Origin: Lachnospiraceae bacterium UBA3814
Lineage (GTDB): Bacteria; Bacillota; Clostridia; Lachnospirales; Lachnospiraceae
DNA length: 38,801 nucleotides
NCBI GenBank assembly: GCA_002368575.1
Contig: DFEA01000099.1
Span: forward strand, 20,248 to 59,048
Direction of reading: 5' to 3'
The notes under the pieces are model-generated. The model was not told where the DNA came from, searched no databases, and saw only the letters and a program-made list of their open reading frames with translations. Below are positions 32,058 through 38,801 of this stretch, piece after piece. Each line of letters opens with the position of its first letter. The first letter of the stretch is position 1. The position numbers and the translations under genes are program-made.

Positions 32058-34037
32058 TCAATCAGATTGCGGAATCTCGATAATGACCGACTCAAACGGC
32101 CTCAGATGCAGTGAGATCATATAACGATACCCATCACACGCATGGTTTTCGGTTTCAAGAAGATCAGGCGTTCCGGTATCATCGATGCTTTTTTCGCCAG
32201 GCAGGCGGTCATATGTCGAGAAGACACATCTGCACGGTCCTTCTGTCGGTACACCGACTCTATAGTCCGGATATTCCATCGGCGAGAAGCTGATCACTGC
32301 CAGCACCGCTCCATTATAGTTCCAGGGATTTCTCCTGATAAAGGATATCACACTGCATCGCGCGTCATTGCGGTTTACCCACTCGAATGTTGCCGGGTTC
32401 TTGCTGTCCGCATAAAGACAGGGGTATGTTTTATATACTCTGATCAGACGTTTGACACACTGCGTCACATCACGGTTTGCAGGTTTCTGTGCCAGCTTCC
32501 AGTCGATGCTCTCCCGTACGTTCCACTCCCGGTCCACTGCAAATTCCTGTCCCATGAATAACAGCTTTTTACCCGGATGAGTATACTGCCACGTATAGAG
32601 AGACTTGAGTTCTTTCATGCGGTCTGCTTCACTTCCGGGAGCTTTGTTCACCATAGAGCCCTTATCGTGCGAGCACTCATCATGGCACAGCTCCAGGATG
32701 AAATTTTCCTGAAACGCATAATCCGCCACGCGTGTCAGCGTTTCGTGATGCCACCTTCGTATCGAAGGATCAAGCGCCATGTAATAGTACAGCGTATCGT
32801 ACATCCAGCCGATGTTCCATTTGAAAGTAAAGCCCAGACCGCCGTATCTCACATCCTCGGTTATCCCCTGCTCCACCGTAGAGTCCTCGGCCATCAGGCA
32901 GCCGGTGGTCCTGCCGCAGACCACATAGTTCAGCTGCTGCAGAAATGCCCGGCTTTCCAGGTTCAGCCGGCCTCCATATATGTTGGGACGCCATCTGATA
33001 CGGTCAAGATCATAATGAAGCATAGCGCCAACCGCATCTACCCGGATCGCGTCAATATGGTATTCCTGAATCCAGAAAACGGCATTGGAAATGAGAAAAG
33101 ACCGCACCTCACGCCTGCCGTGGTCAAAGGCCATTGTCTTCCATGTGGAAAACTCCCGAAGCAGCGGATCACTGTATTCATAAAGCGGTGTTCCATCAAA
33201 AGAAGCCAGCCCAAATTCATCCTTTGGAAAATGAGCCGGAACCCAGTCCAGAATGACGCCGATTCCTGCCAGATGCATCGTATTTACGAAATAGCGGAAG
33301 TCATCCGGTGTTCCAAAACGGGATGTCGGAGAATAGTAACCCGTAACCTGATAACCCCATGACTCATCGAGAGGATGTTCACAGATACCGATCAGCTCAA
33401 TGTGGGTAAAGCCGATGGAATTAACATATTCAGCCAGTTCGTCTGCCAGCTTCCGGTAATTCATAAACCCGTCATAATCTTCCTCATCCCGATACTCTTT
33501 TTTCCAGCTTGCCAGATGCACCTCATATATGGACATAGGTTTTTCCAGAAATGCCGAATGACAGCGCTGTGCCTGATAATCCCCGTCGCTCCATTCAAAA
33601 GCATCAGGTTCCCACACAATGGAGGCGTTGGCCGGACGCTTCTCAGACCAGAACGCAAAGGGATCTGATTTGTAACGCTTGACTCCATCCGCGCCGGTGA
33701 TTACATAGCGGTAGGCGTCACCCGGTCCGACGCCGGGAAGAAAGCACTCCCACACGCCATGATCCCATTGGCAGCGATGCATCCACTTCTCGTCTTCCCA
33801 GCAGGTTTTTGCCGTAATCACGGATGCATATACGGCATGCGGCGCCCATACGAGAAAACGGGTTCCCGCGACTCCGTCTTCCATATCCTGATGAGCGCCG
33901 AGTTTCCCATATAGTTCATAGTGTGTGCCTTCATGAAACAGATAGCTGTCATAGCCTGTAAAGACTGTGTGCCTGTCTGTTCCTTCCGGCTCTTCATGAT
34001 GCAGATTTGCGTAAGTGCCTGATAAAACGCTTTCCAT
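32058..34037 (-). CDS. glgB: 1,4-alpha-glucan branching enzyme (GlgB), divergent
   Basis: The 659-residue protein has the GlgB order: N-terminal CBM48-like beta domain (about 35-135), GH13 barrel, C-terminal beta domain. The barrel shows WGYQVTGYYSPTSRFGTPDDF, nucleophile Asp334 (IRVDAVGAML), acid/base Glu384 (LMAEDST) and His452-Asp453 (CHDECSHDKGS). The last motif is usually HDEVVHGK, and STVEQGITED replaces the usual STAWPxVT, so it is a divergent member. It would add alpha-1,6 branches to glycogen. The ATG at 34037 follows agagga; the frame is open to 34085. Codon use differs from neighbouring chromosomal genes, and no other glycogen gene is near, although the amylosucrase-like enzyme at 16897-18819 could supply a linear glucan. 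Confidence 0.9.
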   Translation of the reverse strand: MESVLSGTYANLHHEEPEGTDRHTVFTGYDSYLFHEGTHYELYGKLGAHQDMEDGVAGTRFLVWAPHAVYASVITAKTCWEDEKWMHRCQWDHGVWECFLPGVGPGDAYRYVITGADGVKRYKSDPFAFWSEKRPANASIVWEPDAFEWSDGDYQAQRCHSAFLEKPMSIYEVHLASWKKEYRDEEDYDGFMNYRKLADELAEYVNSIGFTHIELIGICEHPLDESWGYQVTGYYSPTSRFGTPDDFRYFVNTMHLAGIGVILDWVPAHFPKDEFGLASFDGTPLYEYSDPLLREFSTWKTMAFDHGRREVRSFLISNAVFWIQEYHIDAIRVDAVGAMLHYDLDRIRWRPNIYGGRLNLESRAFLQQLNYVVCGRTTGCLMAEDSTVEQGITEDVRYGGLGFTFKWNIGWMYDTLYYYMALDPSIRRWHHETLTRVADYAFQENFILELCHDECSHDKGSMVNKAPGSEADRMKELKSLYTWQYTHPGKKLLFMGQEFAVDREWNVRESIDWKLAQKPANRDVTQCVKRLIRVYKTYPCLYADSKNPATFEWVNRNDARCSVISFIRRNPWNYNGAVLAVISFSPMEYPDYRVGVPTEGPCRCVFSTYDRLPGEKSIDDTGTPDLLETENHACDGYRYMISLHLRPFESVIIEIPQSD

Positions 34038-34331
34038 GTAATAAAATCCTCTTATCCCTCTTTCCGGAGCGGGGAATGTAAGCAATACCTTTACATAACC
34101 GAAATGGGGAGGACTGCGCGAACATCTGCCGGCTGATGCCGCAGCATCTTACTTCAGTAGGCGCAGAGAATGATGGAACAGCAGAAAGACTTTGCCTTAG
34201 GCAATATGTGTCTGCTCACGCGATATCCCCTGGCGTTAATATCACTACCTTGCACTCCGCATCAGGATGGTTCACGTAAACCAAACAGAGCAGGCACGAA
34301 ATCATTCGGATCCTGCTCCATAAAAAATGTA
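34038..34331. other. Gene-free stretch upstream of glgB
   Basis: No supported gene is present. A 76-codon + strand frame at 34170-34400 has no ribosome binding site and no recognisable content. The glgB promoter should lie here but was not identified with confidence. Confidence 0.4.
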
Positions 34332-34514
34332 TTAGCCTGCAGATCCGTCATGTGTAAAGCTGAGCATCAGGTGATTCATCTTCATGGCGTTGCTGTATGA
34401 TATATCTTTGATGCATCCATACACGATCCGAAGACCAATGTTATCTACCGACTCCTCCGGATTAAAGATCTGAAGCTGTTCCTGCGGATTCATTGGCCTG
34501 CAGTCATCCCGCAT
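34332..34514 (-). pseudogene. C-terminal fragment of an HATPase (GHKL) domain protein
   Basis: The 60-codon frame reads RDDCRPMNPQEQLQIFNPEE then DNIGLRIVYGCIKDISYSNA, ending in a beta strand (MNHLMLSF). That is the end of a serine-kinase/anti-sigma-type HATPase domain: the D-x-C-x-P-F-x-P box, an NIGLR-I helix and the last strand. The ATP-binding N-box and everything upstream are missing; a stop in frame lies six codons before the first Met. It is a remnant, probably cut when the adjacent sequences moved in. Confidence 0.55.
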
Positions 34515-34585
34515 AATGTCAGTTCCCGATTATTATACTAAAGAAAACAAGAATAGCCACAAAAAAATGAATAGCCTCTATTATG

Positions 34586-34767
34586 ATGATGTAAGGGTCA
34601 AAAGCCCTGAAGCCGAGGCAAGCCAGCTTGCCAGAGGCGAAAGGGGCGCTGGACGTCCAGTGGACGTCCGCTTAGCGCCGACCGAAGCGGAGCGTAGACT
34701 TGCGAAGCAACGAAGCGATCAGTGCATCATAGTTGGGGGCAAAAGGTACTTTTGACCCCAACATCAT
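34586..34767. mobile_element. 182-bp MITE-like element
   Basis: Terminal inverted repeats ATGATGTAAGGGTCAAAAG (34586-34604) and CTTTTGACCCCAACATCAT (34749-34767) differ at two of 19 positions. The interior is GC-rich and strongly structured, with GGCGCT/AGCGCC enclosing two GGACGTCC palindromes (about 34648-34680). It encodes no transposase. The + strand 79-codon frame across it is fortuitous. The same ends recur at 29646/31550, and shorter palindromes at 9974-10021 and 15588-15620 share them. Confidence 0.75.
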
Positions 34768-34790
34768 ATATATTGAGTAAACATAAAAGA

Positions 34791-34921
34791 TTTTTCGTAG
34801 GTTGCAGCCGCAAGGATTCGGACTTTCTTATAATCAGCATATCCCCTCACAACCTTGATCGGAAAGGGATTAAGTAAAAAACCGCAAAAACTATATTCGT
34901 TTCCTGTTAATCTACGAAAAA
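34791..34921. repeat. Spaced inverted repeat TTTTTCGTAG / CTACGAAAAA
   Basis: A perfect 10-bp inverted repeat (34791-34800 and 34912-34921), extendable to 12 of 13, encloses 111 AT-rich bases without a gene. It could be the ends of a very small mobile element or a cruciform near the promoter of the secreted-protein gene. Confidence 0.35.
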
Positions 34922-34926
34922 AAGTG

Positions 34927-34932
34927 TATAAT
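34927..34932 (+). promoter_or_regulatory. Candidate -10 box (TATAAT) for the Big2-protein gene
   Basis: A perfect TATAAT lies 68 bases before the chosen ATG. The -35 region is poor (no TTGACA-like hexamer at 16-18 bases), so this rests on the -10 box alone. Confidence 0.35.
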
Positions 34933-35000
34933 AAGAAATGAAGCAAATTGGCGCAGTATGAATGATTATAAACTGTAAAGAATCAAAAAGGAGGAACAAG

Positions 35001-36182
35001 ATGACGCTTAAAACACTTTTAAATCGCGGGCTTGCAGTTCTGCTTACCGCGTCCTTTATGATCATCGGGGTGCCCTCTGTGGCCTCCGCATCGGATATTG
35101 AGAAAAAGACCGGATCCTGCGGGGAAGATATTCTGACCGACAGCAATGCTCCCACACAGCTGACATTTGGTCAGGAAACTACGGGAACGGCAAACGAAAC
35201 GAATATCGCCTCTTATATATTTACCGTGGGTGCTCCCGGAAGGCTTACCCTTACCAACCTCTCGGATAAAGGAGAAGGCTTATACTATAATATAACGGAA
35301 AATGACAGTCCCACCAATTACGGTAAGCTCGACTGGTATCCAAACGGCCCCTCCCTTCCCATGACAAGCGGTGAGGTCGCTTATCTTGATGTTATCCCGG
35401 GAACCTATCATTTGTTTATCAAAAGCCACGAATACGAGCCCGAATATTCAACCTACCGCTTTGTACTTGATTTTACTCCGGTAGCTGTCAATCCAGGCGA
35501 GGAGCTTTTGTATGATGAGGAGCTTGGGGGCATTAACAACGAAAAGGAAACCGCAAAACAAATAGAGATCGGTAAAAAATACCGTGCGTTTATAAGTGAG
35601 GATTCCTCTAATGAGAAGGACTGGTATAAATTTACCGTTACTAAGAAGACTACCCTCTATCTGTCCGCAGGTACAAACGATTTAAGCAACGGCAGTTTTC
35701 GCCTTCATAACGGCGAACAGAATCTGGGATTAAAGGGAGAACAGCCCACGATCACCGACCAGAAAAGCCTCATCGGTTATAAGATGACAGTCATGTACGC
35801 CCCGTGGAAGAATAATAAGCCCTCAGCTGACCTTCCCGCGGGAACCTATTATCTCGAAGCACAGCCGGTAAACTCCACCGGAACCTACAGCTTTTCACTG
35901 ACCACCAAGGCACCCACTCGTGTATCAAAGCTCTCGGTAAAACCAAATAAGCTTAATATGTCAGTAGGTGAAACCAGTGCGCTTAAAGCCACCGTAAAGC
36001 CCGCAAACGCCTTTGATACGACCGTTTCCTATACAAGCTCCGATCCCCTTGTCGCCATTGTTGAGCCGGACGGAAATATCACAGCCATAAGCAGCGGCAT
36101 CGCCACCATAACCGTAACCACAAACTCCCCGAATAAAAAGGGAAAGCAGCTCAGTACGAAATGTCAGGTAAAGGTTAAATAA
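35001..36182 (+). CDS. Secreted protein with two PPC-like domains and a Big2 domain
   Basis: The 393-residue precursor has a Sec signal peptide (MTLKTLLNRGLAVLLTASFM, cleavage near ASA-SD at 30). Two beta-rich domains follow that look like bacterial pre-peptidase C-terminal (PPC) domains: about 45-165, with IPGTYHLFIKS, and about 175-305, with DWYKFTVTKKTTLYLS and LPAGTYYLEA. The last 85 residues are an Ig-like Big2 domain (SVKPNKLNMSVGETSALKAT, then VAIVEPDGNITAISSGIATI). There is no LPXTG or membrane anchor, so it is probably released or held non-covalently at the surface. The ATG at 35001 follows aaggagg by five bases; an upstream ATG at 34962 lacks a site. Function is likely adhesion or cell-surface binding; no enzyme domain is seen. 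Confidence 0.85.
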   Translation: MTLKTLLNRGLAVLLTASFMIIGVPSVASASDIEKKTGSCGEDILTDSNAPTQLTFGQETTGTANETNIASYIFTVGAPGRLTLTNLSDKGEGLYYNITENDSPTNYGKLDWYPNGPSLPMTSGEVAYLDVIPGTYHLFIKSHEYEPEYSTYRFVLDFTPVAVNPGEELLYDEELGGINNEKETAKQIEIGKKYRAFISEDSSNEKDWYKFTVTKKTTLYLSAGTNDLSNGSFRLHNGEQNLGLKGEQPTITDQKSLIGYKMTVMYAPWKNNKPSADLPAGTYYLEAQPVNSTGTYSFSLTTKAPTRVSKLSVKPNKLNMSVGETSALKATVKPANAFDTTVSYTSSDPLVAIVEPDGNITAISSGIATITVTTNSPNKKGKQLSTKCQVKVK

Positions 36183-36202
36183 GCCTTTTTGATCATTATT
36201 CA

Positions 36203-36239
36203 AAACAGGGGCGGCCGAAGAGCCGCCCCTGTTTCTGTA
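36203..36239 (+). terminator. Terminator after the Big2-protein gene
   Basis: A perfect 13-bp stem AAACAGGGGCGGC/GCCGCCCCTGTTT (36203-36234) with a six-base loop lies 20 bases past the stop. The T-run is short (GTTTCTGT). Because the arms begin with AAA and end with TTT it could act in both directions, also ending the leftward transcript of the 83-codon gene. Confidence 0.8.
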
Positions 36240-36280
36240 TGTACCCGGGTTAACCGGGCTATTACTATCCACCGCTTGTC

Positions 36281-36532
36281 TCAGCGATTATTTCTTATCT
36301 TGCAAACCTCAGCCCAGCCGATCTCCGCGACGTTTTGATCCAGCCTTCTTGCCATATCCATTGCTTCCGCTTTGGTAGCGAAGGTCTGTTTCTGGCCGTT
36401 TATATAGAAATTATCTCCGGTATAATCGTTCTTTCCGGTGAGCGTCCGGGTTACTGCCGTCCCGGTTCCCGTGACAGGAATATCATACAGGCGGTACCCG
36501 ATATTTATGGTCACGACCCGGCGGTCTTTCAA
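36281..36532 (-). CDS. Small hypothetical protein
   Basis: I do not recognise this 83-residue protein. It is mostly beta-prone (VVTINIGYRLYDIPV, YTGDNFYINGQKQTFATKAEA) with one helix at about 55-67 and no signal or membrane segment. The frame begins at TTG (36532) or possibly GTG (36514); neither has a strong Shine-Dalgarno. It starts 16 bases after the HAD gene stop on the same strand and ends near the bidirectional terminator, so it is probably the last gene of that transcript. Confidence 0.5.
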   Translation of the reverse strand: MKDRRVVTINIGYRLYDIPVTGTGTAVTRTLTGKNDYTGDNFYINGQKQTFATKAEAMDMARRLDQNVAEIGWAEVCKIRNNR

Positions 36533-36547
36533 CGGCTTCTTACCGCT

Positions 36548-37189
36548 TTATAATTCGTCCAGGGAACGAATCACCCTTACACCCTCGATCTGGCTTTCTC
36601 CGCTTCGCGACAGATACACGGGCTTTATGTCCATAAGCGCCGCGGCCTCCACATCGGACACCACCGAATCTCCTATATGCACGGCATCCTGCGCTTCTAT
36701 CCCTGCCATTTCAAGAGCCTTCTCAAAGATCGCCCTGTGAGGCTTGCAGGCCCTTGCCGTTTCGGCGGACACTATCCCCGCGGGATGCAGATCCTTTATC
36801 CTCATGGATTCCTCAAGACAGCTCAGATCATCATTGGAAAGAACATAGATCGGGTATTCGGATCTCTCAAAAAACGGCTTCACGTCCTCATAGAGAGGCG
36901 CATATACCCATATTTTCCTCCATACCTCATGAATATAACCAAAATCGCCTTTCAGCCCGTAGTTCTGTACACAGTACTCAAGTATCCTGTCTACCTTTTC
37001 ATCGTTTTTGATAAAGGCATCCCCGTAGCTTTCCGCCTCTATCTCCTTTATCTTTTCCCAGACGACTGAAAGCGCCTCTTTGGGAGTACGCAGGTCGCTG
37101 TGTGAAAGGAAATATCCCAGTAGCTCCCTGGTATAGGGCTCATCCTCCTTAACCATCGTCCCAGTATAATCAATAAAATATGCTTTCAT
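36548..37189 (-). CDS. HAD-superfamily hydrolase with DxT motif
   Basis: The 213-residue protein has the HAD core with a helical cap (about 15-90). Motif I is FIDYTGTMV: nucleophile Asp7 is present, but the usual second Asp (general acid/base) is Thr9, as in the DKTGT of P-type ATPases. Motif II is YVLSNDD, motif III the lysine of ACKPHR and motif IV HIGDSVVSDVEAA. The rest resembles the subfamily I phosphatases of the Gph/YjjG kind. Missing the second Asp suggests slow phosphatase activity or a different reaction. Aggggaaa precedes the ATG. The three-hairpin module (37230-37316) lies 41 bases upstream. Confidence 0.85.
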   Translation of the reverse strand: MKAYFIDYTGTMVKEDEPYTRELLGYFLSHSDLRTPKEALSVVWEKIKEIEAESYGDAFIKNDEKVDRILEYCVQNYGLKGDFGYIHEVWRKIWVYAPLYEDVKPFFERSEYPIYVLSNDDLSCLEESMRIKDLHPAGIVSAETARACKPHRAIFEKALEMAGIEAQDAVHIGDSVVSDVEAAALMDIKPVYLSRSGESQIEGVRVIRSLDEL

Positions 37190-37229
37190 CGCTTTCCCCT
37201 GTTATACCCTTGAACACGATCCTGCCTTT

Positions 37230-37316
37230 CCCGCACTGATCCGCTTGCGGATCATGCGCTTAGGTGCGAACTTTAGTTCGCGCCGATACGTTCAGCCTGC
37301 TGAACGTATCATTTCC
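37230..37316 (-). repeat. Three-hairpin module, copy C (complete, 87 nt)
   Basis: Read on the - strand, the unit is ggaaat, hairpin 1 (37310-37285, 12-bp stem GATACGTTCAGC), hairpin 2 (37284-37263, 10-bp stem GGCGCGAACT with one C-A mismatch), linker taagcgca, hairpin 3 (37254-37237, 8-bp stem TGATCCGC), then gtgcggg. All three loops have two bases. Length and spacing match copy B exactly (6+26+22+8+18+7). Linker and lead-in are identical, while the hairpin 3 stem sequence is almost wholly different. It lies between the stop of the 314-residue gene and the HAD gene start. Confidence 0.85.
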
Positions 37317-37330
37317 TCTCCTATTTTATC

Positions 37331-38275
37331 TCATTCCCTGTTTCCCGGCAATAATCTGTTTTCCTGCGGATACCTTTTCAGGCAGTACCTGACGAGCTCC
37401 CCGAAAAGGCCGGTAAGCATCAATAAAGCAACGATTATTCCTGCAAGGATAGTGTCATTACCGGGCTTTTGTCCTCCGCTCAGGGCTTTTAGGGCATATA
37501 AGACCGGGCCTGCCCGGAGGCTGTCTGTCACTTCGGTCTGAGGGAAAGAGCATTCAACAAGCCTATCATTCCCTGCCCGGTCTAAAACAAACAGCCTGAG
37601 CTCTTTACCCGAAAGCTCCCTCCTTCGCCTGAGGATCAGGACCTCCTTATCATTCTCCGTCAGGTCGATGCCGCTGAAATTGTTCCGGTAAAGCAGCTCG
37701 CCTTCCTGTCTTAATTCTGCATATTTAAGACCGCTGCCATGATCCTTAAGGCTAAGCCTTATCACTACAGGATCCTCAAAGGGCCCCTTTTTCTCAAAGC
37801 TCAGCCCGGCCACGGGCTTTTTGGTATCAAATCTTATCAGGAAGGTCCCTGAACGGCTCACAACGTTATGTGAGCCGTCCAGCTGCCTGAAGCTCAACCG
37901 CCAGATGCGGTTTCCGCTGCCGGGATCCCTCTTTGCAAGCCTGAAGGAGTCCCCGGTCATTCTTCTGTATCCGCTTGAGCCCTTATCCGGCTCACGGGTG
38001 AGTGAATATTCATAATATCCCGCTTCCGCGCCATGCAGGATGAACAGAAGTCCCATATTGCAGTAATAGACGCTGTCCTCTCCCGTAAGCACTCTTAAGC
38101 CGTCGTCCCTGAGTATTTCAACATCCATTTTATCCTTACTGGTCTTACCGTCACCTTTTGCATCGGCATAAATCCTGCGCGGGATATACGTTATGATACA
38201 CAGCATTATCAGAAGAATTGCGGGAAGCGTGACAGGGATCGGGGAAATATGCCTTTTACCTTTTCTATCCCTCAT
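37331..38275 (-). CDS. Membrane-anchored extracytoplasmic protein, unknown function
   Basis: The 314-residue protein has an N-terminal membrane segment or signal anchor (about 14-32, PVTLPAILLIMLCIITYIP) and a C-terminal one (about 276-297, TILAGIIVALLMLTGLFGEL), followed by a short basic tail. Between them lies a beta-rich ectodomain with repeats of the kind seen in Ig-like or bacterial cohesin-type surface proteins (RDDGLRVLTGEDSVYYCNMG, then FDTKKPVAGLSF and LKDHGSGLKYAELRQEG). No enzyme motif is seen. The ATG overlaps the preceding stop as ATGA, so it is coupled to its neighbour and probably works with it at the cell surface. Confidence 0.75.
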   Translation of the reverse strand: MRDRKGKRHISPIPVTLPAILLIMLCIITYIPRRIYADAKGDGKTSKDKMDVEILRDDGLRVLTGEDSVYYCNMGLLFILHGAEAGYYEYSLTREPDKGSSGYRRMTGDSFRLAKRDPGSGNRIWRLSFRQLDGSHNVVSRSGTFLIRFDTKKPVAGLSFEKKGPFEDPVVIRLSLKDHGSGLKYAELRQEGELLYRNNFSGIDLTENDKEVLILRRRRELSGKELRLFVLDRAGNDRLVECSFPQTEVTDSLRAGPVLYALKALSGGQKPGNDTILAGIIVALLMLTGLFGELVRYCLKRYPQENRLLPGNRE

Positions 38276-38801
38276 TTCAGCACCGCGTTCTGGTATACGA
38301 CCATTTTTTCCACCCTGACTGTCTCATCCTCATCCGAGGGCTTTATGCCTATCTCAATATCCCAGCCCTCAAAGATTGCCGCAAATACCGGCCCGTATCT
38401 TATGGTGAGCGGAGCAAGCTCATATGCCTCTTCCTTCAGCCCGAAGCGCCACACGCCTTCCCTGTAAAGGAGAAATGAGATCCCGGCTATACCGTATTTC
38501 TTTTTTCCGTCTCCGTAATCATCATCTCCGCCCTCCTTCTCATAAAGGATGATAACACCAAGGAACAGGATGAAGAGGAGGAGCAGCAAAAGGAGTAATC
38601 CCGCAGCACCAAGAAGGACCTTCATATATACGGGCGTTCCTTCGTTCCTGACCACCTCCCCGCTTATGGCCACTACCTTTCCTGACTCCCTTTTCATGGG
38701 GGCGGTCTCTATTTCCTCGGTGATGATGCTTATATCATTCTCCTCAAGGCTCTGCGGTTTAAAGCTCTCCTCTATGGCCTGAGGCTCATCCTCATGGGGC
38801 T
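38272..38801 (-). CDS. Membrane protein, partial (N-terminus beyond window)
   Basis: The frame is open to the window edge at 38801; the Met at 38697 is internal, because 34 acidic codons (ending ITEEIETAP) precede it without a stop. The visible part has an acidic segment, a membrane helix (about KVLLGAAGLLLLLLLLFILF) with an Asp/Lys-rich loop after it, and a C-terminal beta-rich domain of about 75 residues. This looks like the C-terminal end of a larger surface protein with a cytoplasmic tail, or the reverse topology. It shares an ATGA overlap with the 314-residue gene, and the two form an operon of unknown role. Confidence 0.75.
   Translation of the reverse strand, partial: PHEDEPQAIEESFKPQSLEENDISIITEEIETAPMKRESGKVVAISGEVVRNEGTPVYMKVLLGAAGLLLLLLLLFILFLGVIILYEKEGGDDDYGDGKKKYGIAGISFLLYREGVWRFGLKEEAYELAPLTIRYGPVFAAIFEGWDIEIGIKPSDEDETVRVEKMVVYQNAVLK

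Noticed and set aside
34170..34400. 76-codon + strand frame upstream of glgB
   Set aside because: No ribosome binding site and no recognisable sequence; it overlaps the better supported HATPase remnant on the other strand.
34516..34755. 79-codon frame across the MITE-like element
   Set aside because: It follows the palindromic ends and GC-rich repeats of the element, with no ribosome binding site or protein-like composition.

Overview
The window looks like chromosome from a Gram-positive, fermentative anaerobe of the Clostridia, most likely a Lachnospiraceae-type gut or rumen bacterium. The grounds are strong AAGGAGG ribosome binding sites, frequent ATA and AGG codons, an electron-bifurcating [FeFe] hydrogenase operon, a phosphorylase-based disaccharide operon, and transposase and orphan fragments of kinds common in that family. 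The genus cannot be fixed by eye.

Layout. Bases 1-6.3 kb (+ strand) carry ridA, a dihydropyrimidinase/hydantoinase and a three-gene hydrogenase operon (NuoE-like, NuoF-like, catalytic HydA). From 6.3 to 28.1 kb almost everything is on the - strand. In order along the window these are cardiolipin synthase, cysteine synthase, a multi-pass membrane protein, an NRPS-like protein (adenylation, carrier, condensation, then a truncated adenylation-like tail) directly preceded by an alpha/beta-hydrolase, a short GNAT protein and ylmH. A compact sugar operon follows: GH13 amylosucrase-like enzyme, two ABC permeases, beta-phosphoglucomutase, GH65 phosphorylase, solute-binding lipoprotein, with a LacI regulator upstream. 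A VanZ-like protein and a Gfo/Idh/MocA oxidoreductase close this part. The sugar operon describes a route: bind and import a disaccharide, split it with phosphate to beta-glucose-1-P plus glucose, and convert beta-G1P to G6P.

A tRNA-Glu(CTC) at 28.2 kb marks the edge of a 6.6-kb decayed accessory region (about 28.3-34.9 kb). It holds a truncated GNAT pseudogene, a beheaded ISL3-type transposase, an intact IS1182-like element nested inside a small inverted-repeat element, a fragment of a thioester-reductase domain, a divergent glgB, an HATPase fragment, and a 182-bp MITE-like element. Beyond it lie a secreted Big2-type protein, a small ORF, a HAD hydrolase with a DxT motif, and two membrane-anchored proteins of unknown function, the last running off the window.

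The most unusual structure is an 87-nt intergenic module made of three successive near-perfect hairpins of fixed size (26, 22 and 18 nt). It occurs as a tandem pair before ridA and again before the HAD gene, always in the direction of the following gene. Stem sequences differ between copies while pairing is kept, which indicates selection on structure. A second family of palindromic elements with ends ATGATGTnnGGGTC is present at four places.
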